Source: Hyalangium ruber (GTDB taxonomy: Bacteria; Myxococcota; Myxococcia; Myxococcales; Myxococcaceae). Taken from it: a DNA stretch of 64,000 nucleotides. The translations under genes were made by a program, and so were the position numbers. Under the pieces are notes generated by a model that was not told the origin of the DNA, ran no database searches, and saw only the letters and a program-made list of their open reading frames with translations. This document shows positions 7,024 through 15,210 of this stretch, piece after piece (the stretch's first letter is position 1; every line of letters starts with the position of its first letter). Location: assembly GCF_034259325.1 (NCBI RefSeq), contig NZ_JAXIVS010000010.1:124001-188000 (forward strand). The letters run 5' to 3'.

Positions 7024-9378
7024 CTACTGGCAGATGTCGCGGTCGTTCAGCGGGTTGATGTGGCCCTCGGCGTAGCCCGTCATCGACCGGGCGTAGAGGC
7101 CACCATCGAAGCTGCCGTTGCTGAAGCGCACGTCGGCGTAGGGCGCCAGCAGCGTGCCCCAGAAGCCGATGCCGTTGGCGTTGATGGCCGCCGTGTCCAC
7201 GAAGTTGAACAGCACCCCGCGCTGGTCGATGCCGCCCGCGAACGAGTGGCCCAGCCCCGAGAACGTGGCCGTGGAGCCCGAGATGTTGATCACCGCCAGC
7301 GAGCCGCCCGGCGCGTCGATGGACAGCAGCACCGCGCCGGTGAAGGCGCTCGCCGGCACCTGGAACACGTTCACGTTCGGATCCGTGCCGCGCAGCATCA
7401 CCCCACCCCAGGACTCGCGCACCGTGGTGCCGTTGACCGGCAGGTTCGCCAGCCGCGAGGACAGCACGCGCAGCCGCGCGCCCTGGTAGACGAAGTCGAT
7501 CGGCGAGCCCTGGCTGATGGTGCCCCGCGACATCGTCACGCTGTTGGCCGAGAGGCTGCCGCCGTGCCACGCGTCACCCCAGACGGCGCCGTTGCTGAGC
7601 GTCAGGTTGCCACCGGCCACCAGCGCGTTGGCCGTGTTGCCGTCCGCCAGGCCCACGCCCACCGAGAAGTTGTTCATGCGGATGTTGCCACCGGCGGCCA
7701 CCTTGCCCTGCACGTCGGTGCCCTGGGTGTAGTCGTTCAGCACGAACAGGTTGTAGTCGCTCAGGCGCACCCCGAAGCAGGCCCCGCAGGGACGGCCCGG
7801 CGGCGTCAGGTCCACCACCGTGTGCCGCGTGGTCGCCGTGGCGCTGTTGCCCGCCTCATCCGTCGCGACCAGGGTGATGATGTGCGTGCCAGCGCCCACC
7901 GAGGTGCCCGCGGGCGGCGTCTGCGTGAGGGTGAGGTCCTCGCCGGACGCGCAGTTGTCCACGACATGCGAGGCGGCGATCACGCTCGGCAGCGTCGAGC
8001 GGCACGTCCCGTTCACCTCGGAGACGGTGGGCGCGGGCGGGATGATCGTCGGCGCCTCCTCGTCGCGCACCGTGATGGTGAAGGTGCAGCTGGCGGTGTT
8101 GCCCAGGCGGTCGGTCACCGTGCAGATGACCGGCGTGACACCCGCCGGGAAGCTGCTGCCCGAGGTGTGGTCGCACGAGACCGTGGCTCCACCCACGGGA
8201 GCCTGGGCCACCGGCGCCGGGAACGAGGCCTGGGCGCTGCACAGGCCCGGCTCCGTGGGCTTCACGATGCTCTCGGGGCAGGTGATGGAGGGCGGCTGCG
8301 TGTTGCGGATGGTGATGACGACCGTATCGGACGCCGTCTCACCGCGGCTGTTGGTCACCACCAGGGTGATGGTGTGGACCCCAGGCGACAGCATGACCGT
8401 CGTCGTCGGAGAGGCCGTGTCGGCCAGCACCAGCGTGCCCTCCTGCCAGCGGTACTGCAGCGGCGCGCCCGCATCGTCCGTGCTGGAGCCCGAGCCATTC
8501 AGCGTGACGGGCGTCGCCCACGCCGTGGCATCCAGCGTCTGGTCCGGGCCCGCGTTGGCCACCAGGAAGCCGCCGTCGGTGATGCGCACCTTGCCCGCCA
8601 GCGTCATGATCTGCCCGGTGGGCGCGCTGCGCGTCACGACGTTGAGCCCGAAGTCACTGGTGAAGTGGCTGTGCGAGGGAGAGTTCACGTCGCTGTCGAG
8701 CAGCCCGAACTCGCTCTGCCCGTAGGCCGACACCGTGTACGGCGGCGAAGCGTTGCCCGTGGAGACCACCTCGATGGGCAGGAACTTGAACCAGTTGCGC
8801 TGCGTGAGCCCCGCGCCGCCACCGCCCTCGGCGAGCGCCAGCAGGCCGCCACCGCCGTTGACGAAGGTGGCGATGTCCGCCTTGTGGGCGTTGAGCACAT
8901 CGAGCTCCGCCTGCGTCAGCGTGCCGCCGAAGTCCGAGGCCACGCCGATGGCGCTGTAGCGCTGCGACAGCGTCTGCCACCACGAGGGCGACTGGGCGGC
9001 GAGCTGCGCCCCGTTCGCGTGGATGAAGCCACTGCCCTCGTTCAGGCCGATGGCGATCAACCCGTTCTTGCCCACGCGGTGGCCCGAGGGCACGGCGATG
9101 CGCGACTCCACCCAGAGCATCGGCAGGGTGCTGCCGTGGCGCACGTAGGTGACCGCCTTGCTCAGCAGGCGCCGCGCGCCCGCATCGTCCTGAGCGTGGA
9201 AGTCCGGATCATGGCCCGTGAGGAAGATGGGACCGGAGGTGATCTCCACCGCGGCGCGCGTGCTGGAGAGCGCCTGCTCCCCCGCCTGCGTCTCTCCGCA
9301 ACCCCCAAGCCCCAGCCCCAGACAGGCCACTACCAGCGCCAACAAGCCTGCGGCGTTCTTCCGAGTCGTTTGATGCAT
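7024..9378 (-). CDS. Surface lipoprotein with PKD, HYR and choice-of-anchor A domains
   Basis: The 784-residue protein has a lipoprotein signal ending in LGLGGC (Cys27). Residues about 45-270 form an unrecognised N-terminal region with glycine-rich turns. A PKD-type Ig domain follows at about 275-355 (ANAGPDQTLDA start is characteristic). Two HYR-like domains follow (about 360-440 and 442-520, with paired Cys and the phrase TCTVTDRLGNTASC-like). The C-terminal 260 residues begin with an LSDYNLFVLNDY segment, which fits the choice-of-anchor A domain. This is an exposed adhesin or matrix protein, probably on the outer membrane. It is monocistronic, with a terminator-like hairpin downstream. Confidence 0.8.
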   Translation of the reverse strand: MHQTTRKNAAGLLALVVACLGLGLGGCGETQAGEQALSSTRAAVEITSGPIFLTGHDPDFHAQDDAGARRLLSKAVTYVRHGSTLPMLWVESRIAVPSGHRVGKNGLIAIGLNEGSGFIHANGAQLAAQSPSWWQTLSQRYSAIGVASDFGGTLTQAELDVLNAHKADIATFVNGGGGLLALAEGGGGAGLTQRNWFKFLPIEVVSTGNASPPYTVSAYGQSEFGLLDSDVNSPSHSHFTSDFGLNVVTRSAPTGQIMTLAGKVRITDGGFLVANAGPDQTLDATAWATPVTLNGSGSSTDDAGAPLQYRWQEGTLVLADTASPTTTVMLSPGVHTITLVVTNSRGETASDTVVITIRNTQPPSITCPESIVKPTEPGLCSAQASFPAPVAQAPVGGATVSCDHTSGSSFPAGVTPVICTVTDRLGNTASCTFTITVRDEEAPTIIPPAPTVSEVNGTCRSTLPSVIAASHVVDNCASGEDLTLTQTPPAGTSVGAGTHIITLVATDEAGNSATATTRHTVVDLTPPGRPCGACFGVRLSDYNLFVLNDYTQGTDVQGKVAAGGNIRMNNFSVGVGLADGNTANALVAGGNLTLSNGAVWGDAWHGGSLSANSVTMSRGTISQGSPIDFVYQGARLRVLSSRLANLPVNGTTVRESWGGVMLRGTDPNVNVFQVPASAFTGAVLLSIDAPGGSLAVINISGSTATFSGLGHSFAGGIDQRGVLFNFVDTAAINANGIGFWGTLLAPYADVRFSNGSFDGGLYARSMTGYAEGHINPLNDRDICQ

Positions 9379-9465
9379 TCAGCAGCCCCCTCTTACAGCG
9401 TGGTTTAACTATTCAGCCACGACTGAATCCCCGAAGCAATGGGGACGAGGGGTACCCTTTAGTAC

Positions 9466-9840
9466 CTACTTGGTCTCGGATTTCGAGAAAGCAGGGGTCA
9501 GGACCTGCGGCGCCTGGGCGTTGGCGCGCTCCAGGTGGGGGCCAAGCTGGCCCGTGGCCATGAGGCCCAACATGCGGAAGTCGGAGATGAAGGACCAGAG
9601 CGGGTACTTGAAGCTGGCCGGCCGGTTCTTCTCGATGCCGAAGTGGCTCACCCAGGCCATGCCGTAGGAGGCGACGAGGGCCGCGGGCACCAGCGAGGCC
9701 TTGCCCAGCACGGCGGCGGCGATGCCCAGGCCCACGCCCGCGGAGGTGCCCACGAAGTGCATCCACCGCGTGGCGGGGTTCGCGTGTTCACGCAGGTAGA
9801 ACGGCCAGAACTCAGCGTAGGTGCGGATTCGCTCGGTCAT
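9466..9840 (-). CDS. Mpo1-like (DUF962) small membrane protein
   Basis: The reading frame continues upstream into the neighbouring divergent gene, but ATG 9840 gives the 124-residue protein expected for the family. Conserved features are the early FWPFYLREHANPATR segment, RWMHFVGT with His28, then a hydrophobic hairpin (about 33-62), and SHFGIEKNRP with His66. Yeast Mpo1 is an Fe(II) dioxygenase in alpha-oxidation of 2-hydroxy fatty acids, and these His residues fit its metal site. The bacterial role is inferred only. Its start is 16 bases from the divergent gene at 9857, so both promoters overlap the other gene. Confidence 0.85.
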   Translation of the reverse strand: MTERIRTYAEFWPFYLREHANPATRWMHFVGTSAGVGLGIAAAVLGKASLVPAALVASYGMAWVSHFGIEKNRPASFKYPLWSFISDFRMLGLMATGQLGPHLERANAQAPQVLTPAFSKSETK

Positions 9841-9856
9841 GGAATAGTTATGACGC

Positions 9857-10915
9857 ATGGCCGACTGGAAGCCCAAGCCCAACCTCACGGTGGACTTCAA
9901 GCGCCTGTCCCTCAGCGCGGAGGAGGGCTTCGTCCTCTCCCGCCTGGATGGGCACACCTCCGCCAGCCAACTGCCCGCACTCACAGGGCTTCCGCCCGAG
10001 CGGCTCCAGGCCATCCTCGCCCGCCTCCTCGCCCAGGGAGCACTGCAGCCAGCTCCCACGGAGCCCAGTGCCCCACCGCCCGTGGCCGCGCCTCCCCCGG
10101 AGCTCCCGACGTTGGACGCGCTCCCCGAGGAGCTGTCTTCCGATTCCGAGGCGCCCGAATCGTCCGAGGAGCCCTCGGAGCCAGAGCCCTCCGAGGACGA
10201 GAGCGCCGAGGCGCAGGGCAACTACCGCAAGCTCTTCGAGACGCGGCTGCACCCCCTCACCGAGGATGAGCGCAAGGCGCGGGCCCACGGCGCGGACGAG
10301 CCCGAGCTGTCCGCCTTTTGCTTCGACCCGGTGCCGGGCGTCATCAAAGCGGTGATGGAGAACCCGCGCACGGGGCTGGCGCACGCGCGGCTCATCGTCC
10401 GGCACCACCGCAACCCCGTGGGCCTGGAGGCGGTCTGCGCGCGCGCGGCCTTCGCGGCGGACGGTGGGGTGCGCCGCTGGTTGGTGCGCAACCCGCAGCT
10501 GCCCTCGGGCCTGTTCCGGCGCCTGTGGAGCAACCGGCGGCTGATGGAGCTGCACAAGACGACGGTGGACCGCGACATCCCCGAGGGCACGCGGCGCACG
10601 GCGCGCGAGCTGCTGCGCCAGCGCTTCAACACCGGCCCCTCCGAGGAGAAGGTGGAGCTCATCCTCAACACCGAGGGCCGCACGCTCGCCTCGCTCACGG
10701 GACTGGCGGTGGACGGCAAGACGGCGGCGCTCCTGTGCGGGCGCACCTACCGCTCGCCCATGCTCATCCAGAACATCGCCCGGTGGAGCGCGGCGCCGCC
10801 GGCCCTCATTGCCCACCTGCTCAAGCAGGAGGCGGTCCGGCGGCAGCCGCAACTCCGGCTGCTGCTGCAGCGTCACCCCAACGCCCCCGCGGACGCACGC
10901 CGCGGGGAGCGCTGA
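9857..10915 (+). CDS. Uncharacterised protein with N-terminal winged-helix-like segment
   Basis: The 352-residue protein has no signal peptide. Residues about 15-65 (LSAEEGFVLSRLDG, then ALTGLPPERLQAILARLLAQG) look like a small winged helix of the type found at the N-terminus of several myxobacterial regulatory and secretion proteins. A Pro/Glu/Ser-rich acidic linker follows (about 66-118). The remainder is helical, Arg/Leu-rich and resembles HEAT-like repeats (pairs of helices about 30 residues apart). I do not recognise the family; a scaffold or regulatory role is only a guess. Confidence 0.65.
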   Translation: MADWKPKPNLTVDFKRLSLSAEEGFVLSRLDGHTSASQLPALTGLPPERLQAILARLLAQGALQPAPTEPSAPPPVAAPPPELPTLDALPEELSSDSEAPESSEEPSEPEPSEDESAEAQGNYRKLFETRLHPLTEDERKARAHGADEPELSAFCFDPVPGVIKAVMENPRTGLAHARLIVRHHRNPVGLEAVCARAAFAADGGVRRWLVRNPQLPSGLFRRLWSNRRLMELHKTTVDRDIPEGTRRTARELLRQRFNTGPSEEKVELILNTEGRTLASLTGLAVDGKTAALLCGRTYRSPMLIQNIARWSAAPPALIAHLLKQEAVRRQPQLRLLLQRHPNAPADARRGER

Positions 10916-10930
10916 GGCTTCACCCGCGTC

Positions 10931-12400
10931 TTACTGGCAGTCGCGCGTCTCGAAGTAGCCGATCAGCGGGTGGCTGCCCTCGGCCGCGGTGTCCCGGCCC
11001 ACCAGGCACTTGCCGGCGGGCACGGTGACAGCGGAGCCGCCGCTCTCGAGCTTCAGCTCACCCGACACCACCTGCAGGCCGCCGGGGAAGCCCGTCGTGG
11101 TGTTGGCCTCCACGGGGCGGAAGCTCGGCGCGTTGCCGCCGCTCAGCCGCACGCGGTAGCTCTGGTCCTCATAGAAGGAGGGCACCTCCTCCGTCGGATC
11201 CGCCCGCAGCGGCGAGAGGAAGAACTTCGCGGCCAGGTCGAACTCCGGCAGCACGCGCACCAGCGGCAGGCCGTCGGCGCCCTTGGAGAGGTTCAGGTCG
11301 AAGTGCCGGTTGGACAGCGGGTTCAGGTCCGCGGTGAAGAGCTTGGTGCCGTTGAGGCTCACGTAGCTCTGCGCATCGCCCAGGCCCACGTGGCCGATGA
11401 CGAAGTCCTCCTTGCCCTCCTGAGCCTGGAACTCGAAGGACATGCCGGACAGCGAGTACACCATCTGCTGGCGGGCCAGCGACGAGGTGCCGCCGTACGG
11501 GGCCCGGTACTCGGTGCTGCCCAGGTTCAGCGCGAAGCCCACCGTCTTGTCCTTGGCGTTCATGCGCAGCTCGGACAGCGGGTTGGCCTTCGCCGAGGAG
11601 AAGGCGTGCGTGGCGCCATCCGCCTCCACCTCGAGCTGGATGGCGTCGAGGATGCCGGTGCTGAAGGTGACGTCCTGCTCGCCGTTCTCCGTCAGCCGCA
11701 GCTCCACGCGGCCCGCCATGACCTTCGGAAGCCCCTGCGCGGCCGACGGGTCGAGGAACTTCACCGCGTCCTTGGCGCCGCCCAGGTCCACCACCACCGC
11801 CACCGTCTTCTTGCCGAAGCTCAGCACCATCGGCTCGGCGCGGTCGGGCCCGAGCAGCAGGCCCAGGTCGATGCCGTCGTCATCCGTGGAGGTGGCGCGC
11901 AGGCGCAGCTCCAGCTTGTCCACGGCCAGCGCGCAATCGGGATCCACGGGGGCCGCGCCAGTGGTGCATACGTCATCGCCCTTGAGCAGGAAGATGGTGG
12001 AGTCGCCCTGCGTCTCCTCGACGTTCGCCTCGGTGAAGATGCGCTCGCGCAGGTACTTCTCCAGCAGCGCCGCCTGGGCGTCCACCGCCGCCGGGTCGGT
12101 CGGCACGGGGCTGGTGGGCAGCTCGTTGGAACAGTCGCCGTCCGGCTCGGCGCAGGTGCTCGGGCTGCCGGTGAGGGGCACCTGGGCAAAGCTGCCCTGG
12201 AAGATGGAGGCGGCGGCGCCCAGGCTCTCGAAGGAGGACATCTCCGCCATCACCCGCGCGCTGGCGCTCACCGCGCGGACCATCTCGCCACTCCGGGTCG
12301 CCGTGGCCTCGGAGACCTCTTTCGCGCTCGGGGCGTCGCTGCAGCCGACACCGCCCAGGGCGACCAGCGTGGTACCGATCAGCCAGAACTTCGTCTTCAT
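10931..12400 (-). CDS. Uncharacterised lipoprotein, about 489 residues
   Basis: ATG 12400 has AGGAGAG 3-9 bases upstream and gives a clear lipoprotein signal (residues 1-20, LGGVGC with Cys20). The mature protein carries several Cys pairs in its first 150 residues and a long beta-rich body with repeated hydrophobic strands (for example KTVAVVVDLGGAKDAV). The C-terminus ends in a Cys-containing FETRDCQ segment. The overall look is of an envelope lipoprotein of unknown function. It converges on the preceding gene, with 15 bases between stops. Confidence 0.7.
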   Translation of the reverse strand: MKTKFWLIGTTLVALGGVGCSDAPSAKEVSEATATRSGEMVRAVSASARVMAEMSSFESLGAAASIFQGSFAQVPLTGSPSTCAEPDGDCSNELPTSPVPTDPAAVDAQAALLEKYLRERIFTEANVEETQGDSTIFLLKGDDVCTTGAAPVDPDCALAVDKLELRLRATSTDDDGIDLGLLLGPDRAEPMVLSFGKKTVAVVVDLGGAKDAVKFLDPSAAQGLPKVMAGRVELRLTENGEQDVTFSTGILDAIQLEVEADGATHAFSSAKANPLSELRMNAKDKTVGFALNLGSTEYRAPYGGTSSLARQQMVYSLSGMSFEFQAQEGKEDFVIGHVGLGDAQSYVSLNGTKLFTADLNPLSNRHFDLNLSKGADGLPLVRVLPEFDLAAKFFLSPLRADPTEEVPSFYEDQSYRVRLSGGNAPSFRPVEANTTTGFPGGLQVVSGELKLESGGSAVTVPAGKCLVGRDTAAEGSHPLIGYFETRDCQ

Positions 12401-12512
12401 GCGCTCTCCTTGGTGAAACGGGGCGTGGCGGCTGGAGCAAGCGTTACGCCAACGAGTCGACGGCGTAACCTCGCGACATCCCATGCCCCGTGAGCAGCAT
12501 GTTAGACCGCAC

Positions 12513-12530
12513 CCTGACAGCCCTGTCAGG
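12513..12530. terminator. 18-bp perfect palindrome over a stop codon
   Basis: CCTGACAG-CC-CTGTCAGG is perfectly symmetric and covers the TGA stop of the thioesterase gene (12526-12528). It could be a weak terminator hairpin between two leftward genes or an operator for the lipoprotein gene that begins 113 bases further on. Confidence 0.35.
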
Positions 12531-12969
12531 AGGCCGGGTCGAACGAGCGACCCTCGAGCGTCTCGACGGCGGCGCGGATCTCCAGCGGGATGGAGATCTT
12601 CTCGTACGAGGGGTAGCGGATGGTGACGATGACACCACCGCCCCGAGTGTAGAGGGTGCCCTTGTCGGCGTCGGCGATGGCGTACTCCATGGTGATACTG
12701 GTGCGGCCCATGCGCGACACGCGCGCACCCGCGATGAGGTTGGCCGGGAAGACGACGGGCTGCAGGTAGTCGGCGTTCGTGGCGGCGAGGATGGGGCCAA
12801 CGCCTGAGTGCCCCATGTTCACCAGGCCGATGCGGGTGAAGTAGGTGATGCGGGCGGACTCGAACCAGACGAAGTAGCGCGCGTTGTTGACGTGCCCGTA
12901 GGCGTCCATCTCGCTCCAATGGACGGGGAAGCGCAGGGTGATGGGGAAGTCCTTGAGGGTGTCCGACAT
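12526..12969 (-). CDS. Hotdog-fold acyl-CoA thioesterase (4HBT family)
   Basis: ATG 12969 gives a 147-residue protein. Residues about 10-38 (HWSEMDAYGHVNNARYFVWFE) are the classic 4HBT signature: the Asp within MDAYGHVNN is the catalytic acid/base residue and the Asn pair contacts CoA. The remaining strands (MEYAIADADKG, GGGVIVTIRYPS) complete the hotdog fold, usually a tetramer. Members hydrolyse acyl-CoA thioesters in the cytoplasm. Substrate chain length is not deducible. It is divergent from the cupin gene with 25 bases between the starts. Confidence 0.85.
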   Translation of the reverse strand: MSDTLKDFPITLRFPVHWSEMDAYGHVNNARYFVWFESARITYFTRIGLVNMGHSGVGPILAATNADYLQPVVFPANLIAGARVSRMGRTSITMEYAIADADKGTLYTRGGGVIVTIRYPSYEKISIPLEIRAAVETLEGRSFDPAS

Positions 12970-12994
12970 GGGGCACCATGCTAAAGGCATGGAC

Positions 12995-13483
12995 ATGACA
13001 CGTCACCGATTGGTTCTGCCTGTGTTGGGTGCCGCGGTGTTTGGCATCGCCGCGCTGAGCTGGGCGCGTGAACCCGTGGCGGCGGTCCGCTACCGGGTCT
13101 CCACGCGCGAGGCGCCTCGTCACCTCATCGCCGAGGGCAAGGGCTCGGCCACGCTGCTGCTCAACGCCTCCACGGGGGCCAGCGCGGCGTCCGTGACACT
13201 GCTGGAGCTGGGCCCCGGCGCCGCCGTGCCCGAGCACACGCACGAGGCGAGCGCGGAGATCCTCTATATCGAGGACGGCGCGGCGGAGATGGCGGTGGAC
13301 GGGCAGAAGCTGAAGGTGGAGCGGGGAGACGCGGTGTACATCCCGGCGGGGGCCAAGCACTCGGCGCGGGTGGTGTCCGAGGGGCCCATGCGCGCGGTGC
13401 AGGTGTACGCCGGCCCGGGCCCCGAGCAGCGCTTCACCCAGGGCCCGCGCGTGGACACGAAGGACAAGAAGGACGGGAAGTGA
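12995..13483 (+). CDS. Exported cupin-domain protein
   Basis: I choose ATG 12995, since AAAGG lies 7 bases before it; ATG 12989 is an in-frame alternative. An N-terminal hydrophobic segment (about 5-25) acts as a signal peptide or anchor, followed by a single RmlC-type cupin barrel. Cupin motif 1 (PEHTHEASAEILYIEDG) and motif 2 (GDAVYIPAGAKHSAR) are complete, with His and Glu metal ligands. Cupins of this type bind small molecules or act as dioxygenases; the role is not defined. The stop overlaps the next gene's GTG as GTGA, so the two are translationally coupled. Confidence 0.8.
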   Translation: MTRHRLVLPVLGAAVFGIAALSWAREPVAAVRYRVSTREAPRHLIAEGKGSATLLLNASTGASAASVTLLELGPGAAVPEHTHEASAEILYIEDGAAEMAVDGQKLKVERGDAVYIPAGAKHSARVVSEGPMRAVQVYAGPGPEQRFTQGPRVDTKDKKDGK

Positions 13484-15210
13484 CGACTCCGGAGAGCGGT
13501 ACCGCGACGAAGCCCCAGCGTCGCCTGGGCATGGTGCGCTGGCTCCACCCCGCGCAGTTCATGCGCACCAGCCTGGATGCGATTGTCGCGGCCGTGTTCG
13601 GCGCTCGGGCCGACCAGCGGCTCGTCGAGGCGATGGTGCGTCCGCAGGAGCCCTACTTCGACTACTCGCAGATCGAGGACGAGCAGGGCCACTTCTGGCT
13701 GGACTACGTGGCGGACACGGGCGACGGGTGGGATCCGACCTACTGCATCGCCCGGCTGCTGGCACTACCGACGCTCCAGGTGGGAACCCAGGGCGGGGCG
13801 CCAGAGGTCCTCCCCCGTGGACGCGTGCTCGTCTCCGGAGGCGACTGTGTGTACCCGGGCGCGAGCCGCGAGGTGTACGAGGAGCGGCTGATCCAGCCCT
13901 ATGAGTCGGCGATGCGGCGCTCGCACCCACCGAGCCCGGACCTGTTCGTCATCCCAGGCAACCATGACTGGTACGACGGGCTGGCCTCCTTCCTGCGCCT
14001 GTTCTGCGCGCAGCGCTGGGTGGCGGGCCGGCGCACGCGACAGACGCGCAGCTACTTCGCCCTCAAGCTGCCGCGCGACTGGTGGCTCATCGGCACGGAC
14101 GTGCAGCTCAACAGCGACATCGACGTGCCGCAGGTGGAGTACTTCCGGCAGGTGTCCGCGCTGATGGGGCCCGAGGACCGCGTCATCCTCTGCAACGCGG
14201 AGCCCTCGTGGATCCACGCGGTGGCCACCAAGAAGCGCCGGGGCTACCTGGAGAACAACCTCGAGTACCTGCAGGAGAAGGTGCTGGGCAAGCGCATCAG
14301 CGTCTTCATCGCGGGAGACCTCCACCACTACCGGCGACACGCGAACCCCGAGGGGCGTCAGAAGATCACCGCCGGTGGCGGGGGCGCCTTCCTGCACCCC
14401 ACCCACGCGCCCGCGGCGAAGACGCTGCTCGATGACTACACCGTGCAGACGAGCTTCCCGGACGAGAAGACCTCCCGGAAGCTGGCGCGCAAGAACCTGA
14501 TGCTCATCCGATACAGTCCGCTGCTCGGGTTGATCACCGGCGGGCTGTACCTGCTGCTGGCGCTGGCGGCGTACGCGGAGGTGGGGCACCTGGGCCTCTC
14601 GCGCTTCCCCGAGGTGCTGTCGGCGGTGGGCCACTCCATGGTGAGTCGACCGTGGACGCTGGTGGTGGGAATGGGCACCATCGCCAGCCTCGGCGCCTTC
14701 GCGGACGTGGCATTCGGGCGGCTGCGCTGGTGGATGGGCTCGCTTCACGGGTTGGCCCACATCGTCACGGCGTTCTTCTGCGCGTGGGCGGCCACCTACT
14801 TCACCGTCAGCGTGCTGGGCCTCTGTCCGGAGCTGATGCCCGATGGCATGCGCTGCGTGGGAGGCTGGCCGCACCTGGCGGGCAAGTTCCTGCTGTCCTC
14901 GGTGCTCACCTTCCTGGGTGGATTCCTCGTGGGGCCCTTCGTGCTGGGCACCTATCTCTGGGTGAGCGTCAACGGCTTCCGCGCCCACTCGAACGAGGCG
15001 TTCGGCTCCCTGGCGGTGCCGGACTGGAAGAACTTCCTGCGGCTGCGCATCGGGCCGGACGGAGCGCTCACCATCTACCCCGTGGGCGTGGAGCGCGTGC
15101 CGCGCAAGTGGAAGCCGACTCACGCCGGGCCCTACGCCCCCGCGTACGAGTCGGATGATCCGAAGGCCACGGCGCCCGTGCTCATCGAGCCGCCGATCCG
15201 CATCAAGTGA
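13480..15210 (+). CDS. Membrane-bound calcineurin-like phosphoesterase
   Basis: The GTG start overlaps the cupin stop. Of 576 residues, about 70-330 form a metallophosphoesterase: D79-x-G-D82, G120-G-D122-C-V-Y-P-G, G160-N-H162-D-W, and a late AGDLHHY with paired His. The rest (about 345-540) has at least five hydrophobic helices (for example LITGGLYLLLALAAYAEV and FVLGTYLWVSVNGF), so the catalytic domain is tethered at the inner membrane. The C-terminal tail is Pro-rich and hydrophilic. Fusion of a phosphoesterase to a multi-spanning domain suggests action on a lipid or lipid-linked substrate; this is inference. Its end overlaps the convergent MocR gene by 8 bases. Confidence 0.75.
   Translation: MTTPESGTATKPQRRLGMVRWLHPAQFMRTSLDAIVAAVFGARADQRLVEAMVRPQEPYFDYSQIEDEQGHFWLDYVADTGDGWDPTYCIARLLALPTLQVGTQGGAPEVLPRGRVLVSGGDCVYPGASREVYEERLIQPYESAMRRSHPPSPDLFVIPGNHDWYDGLASFLRLFCAQRWVAGRRTRQTRSYFALKLPRDWWLIGTDVQLNSDIDVPQVEYFRQVSALMGPEDRVILCNAEPSWIHAVATKKRRGYLENNLEYLQEKVLGKRISVFIAGDLHHYRRHANPEGRQKITAGGGGAFLHPTHAPAAKTLLDDYTVQTSFPDEKTSRKLARKNLMLIRYSPLLGLITGGLYLLLALAAYAEVGHLGLSRFPEVLSAVGHSMVSRPWTLVVGMGTIASLGAFADVAFGRLRWWMGSLHGLAHIVTAFFCAWAATYFTVSVLGLCPELMPDGMRCVGGWPHLAGKFLLSSVLTFLGGFLVGPFVLGTYLWVSVNGFRAHSNEAFGSLAVPDWKNFLRLRIGPDGALTIYPVGVERVPRKWKPTHAGPYAPAYESDDPKATAPVLIEPPIRIK

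Noticed and set aside
7060-9408. A 782-codon open frame on the plus strand opposite the surface lipoprotein gene
   Set aside because: Its translation is Arg/His/Gly/Val-rich with no motif, typical of an antisense frame in high-GC DNA. The minus strand has a signal peptide and domains.
9841-10221. N-terminal extension of the Mpo1-like protein
   Set aside because: The extension is antisense to the divergent gene, Ser/Gly-rich, and the family normally begins near the ATG at 9840.
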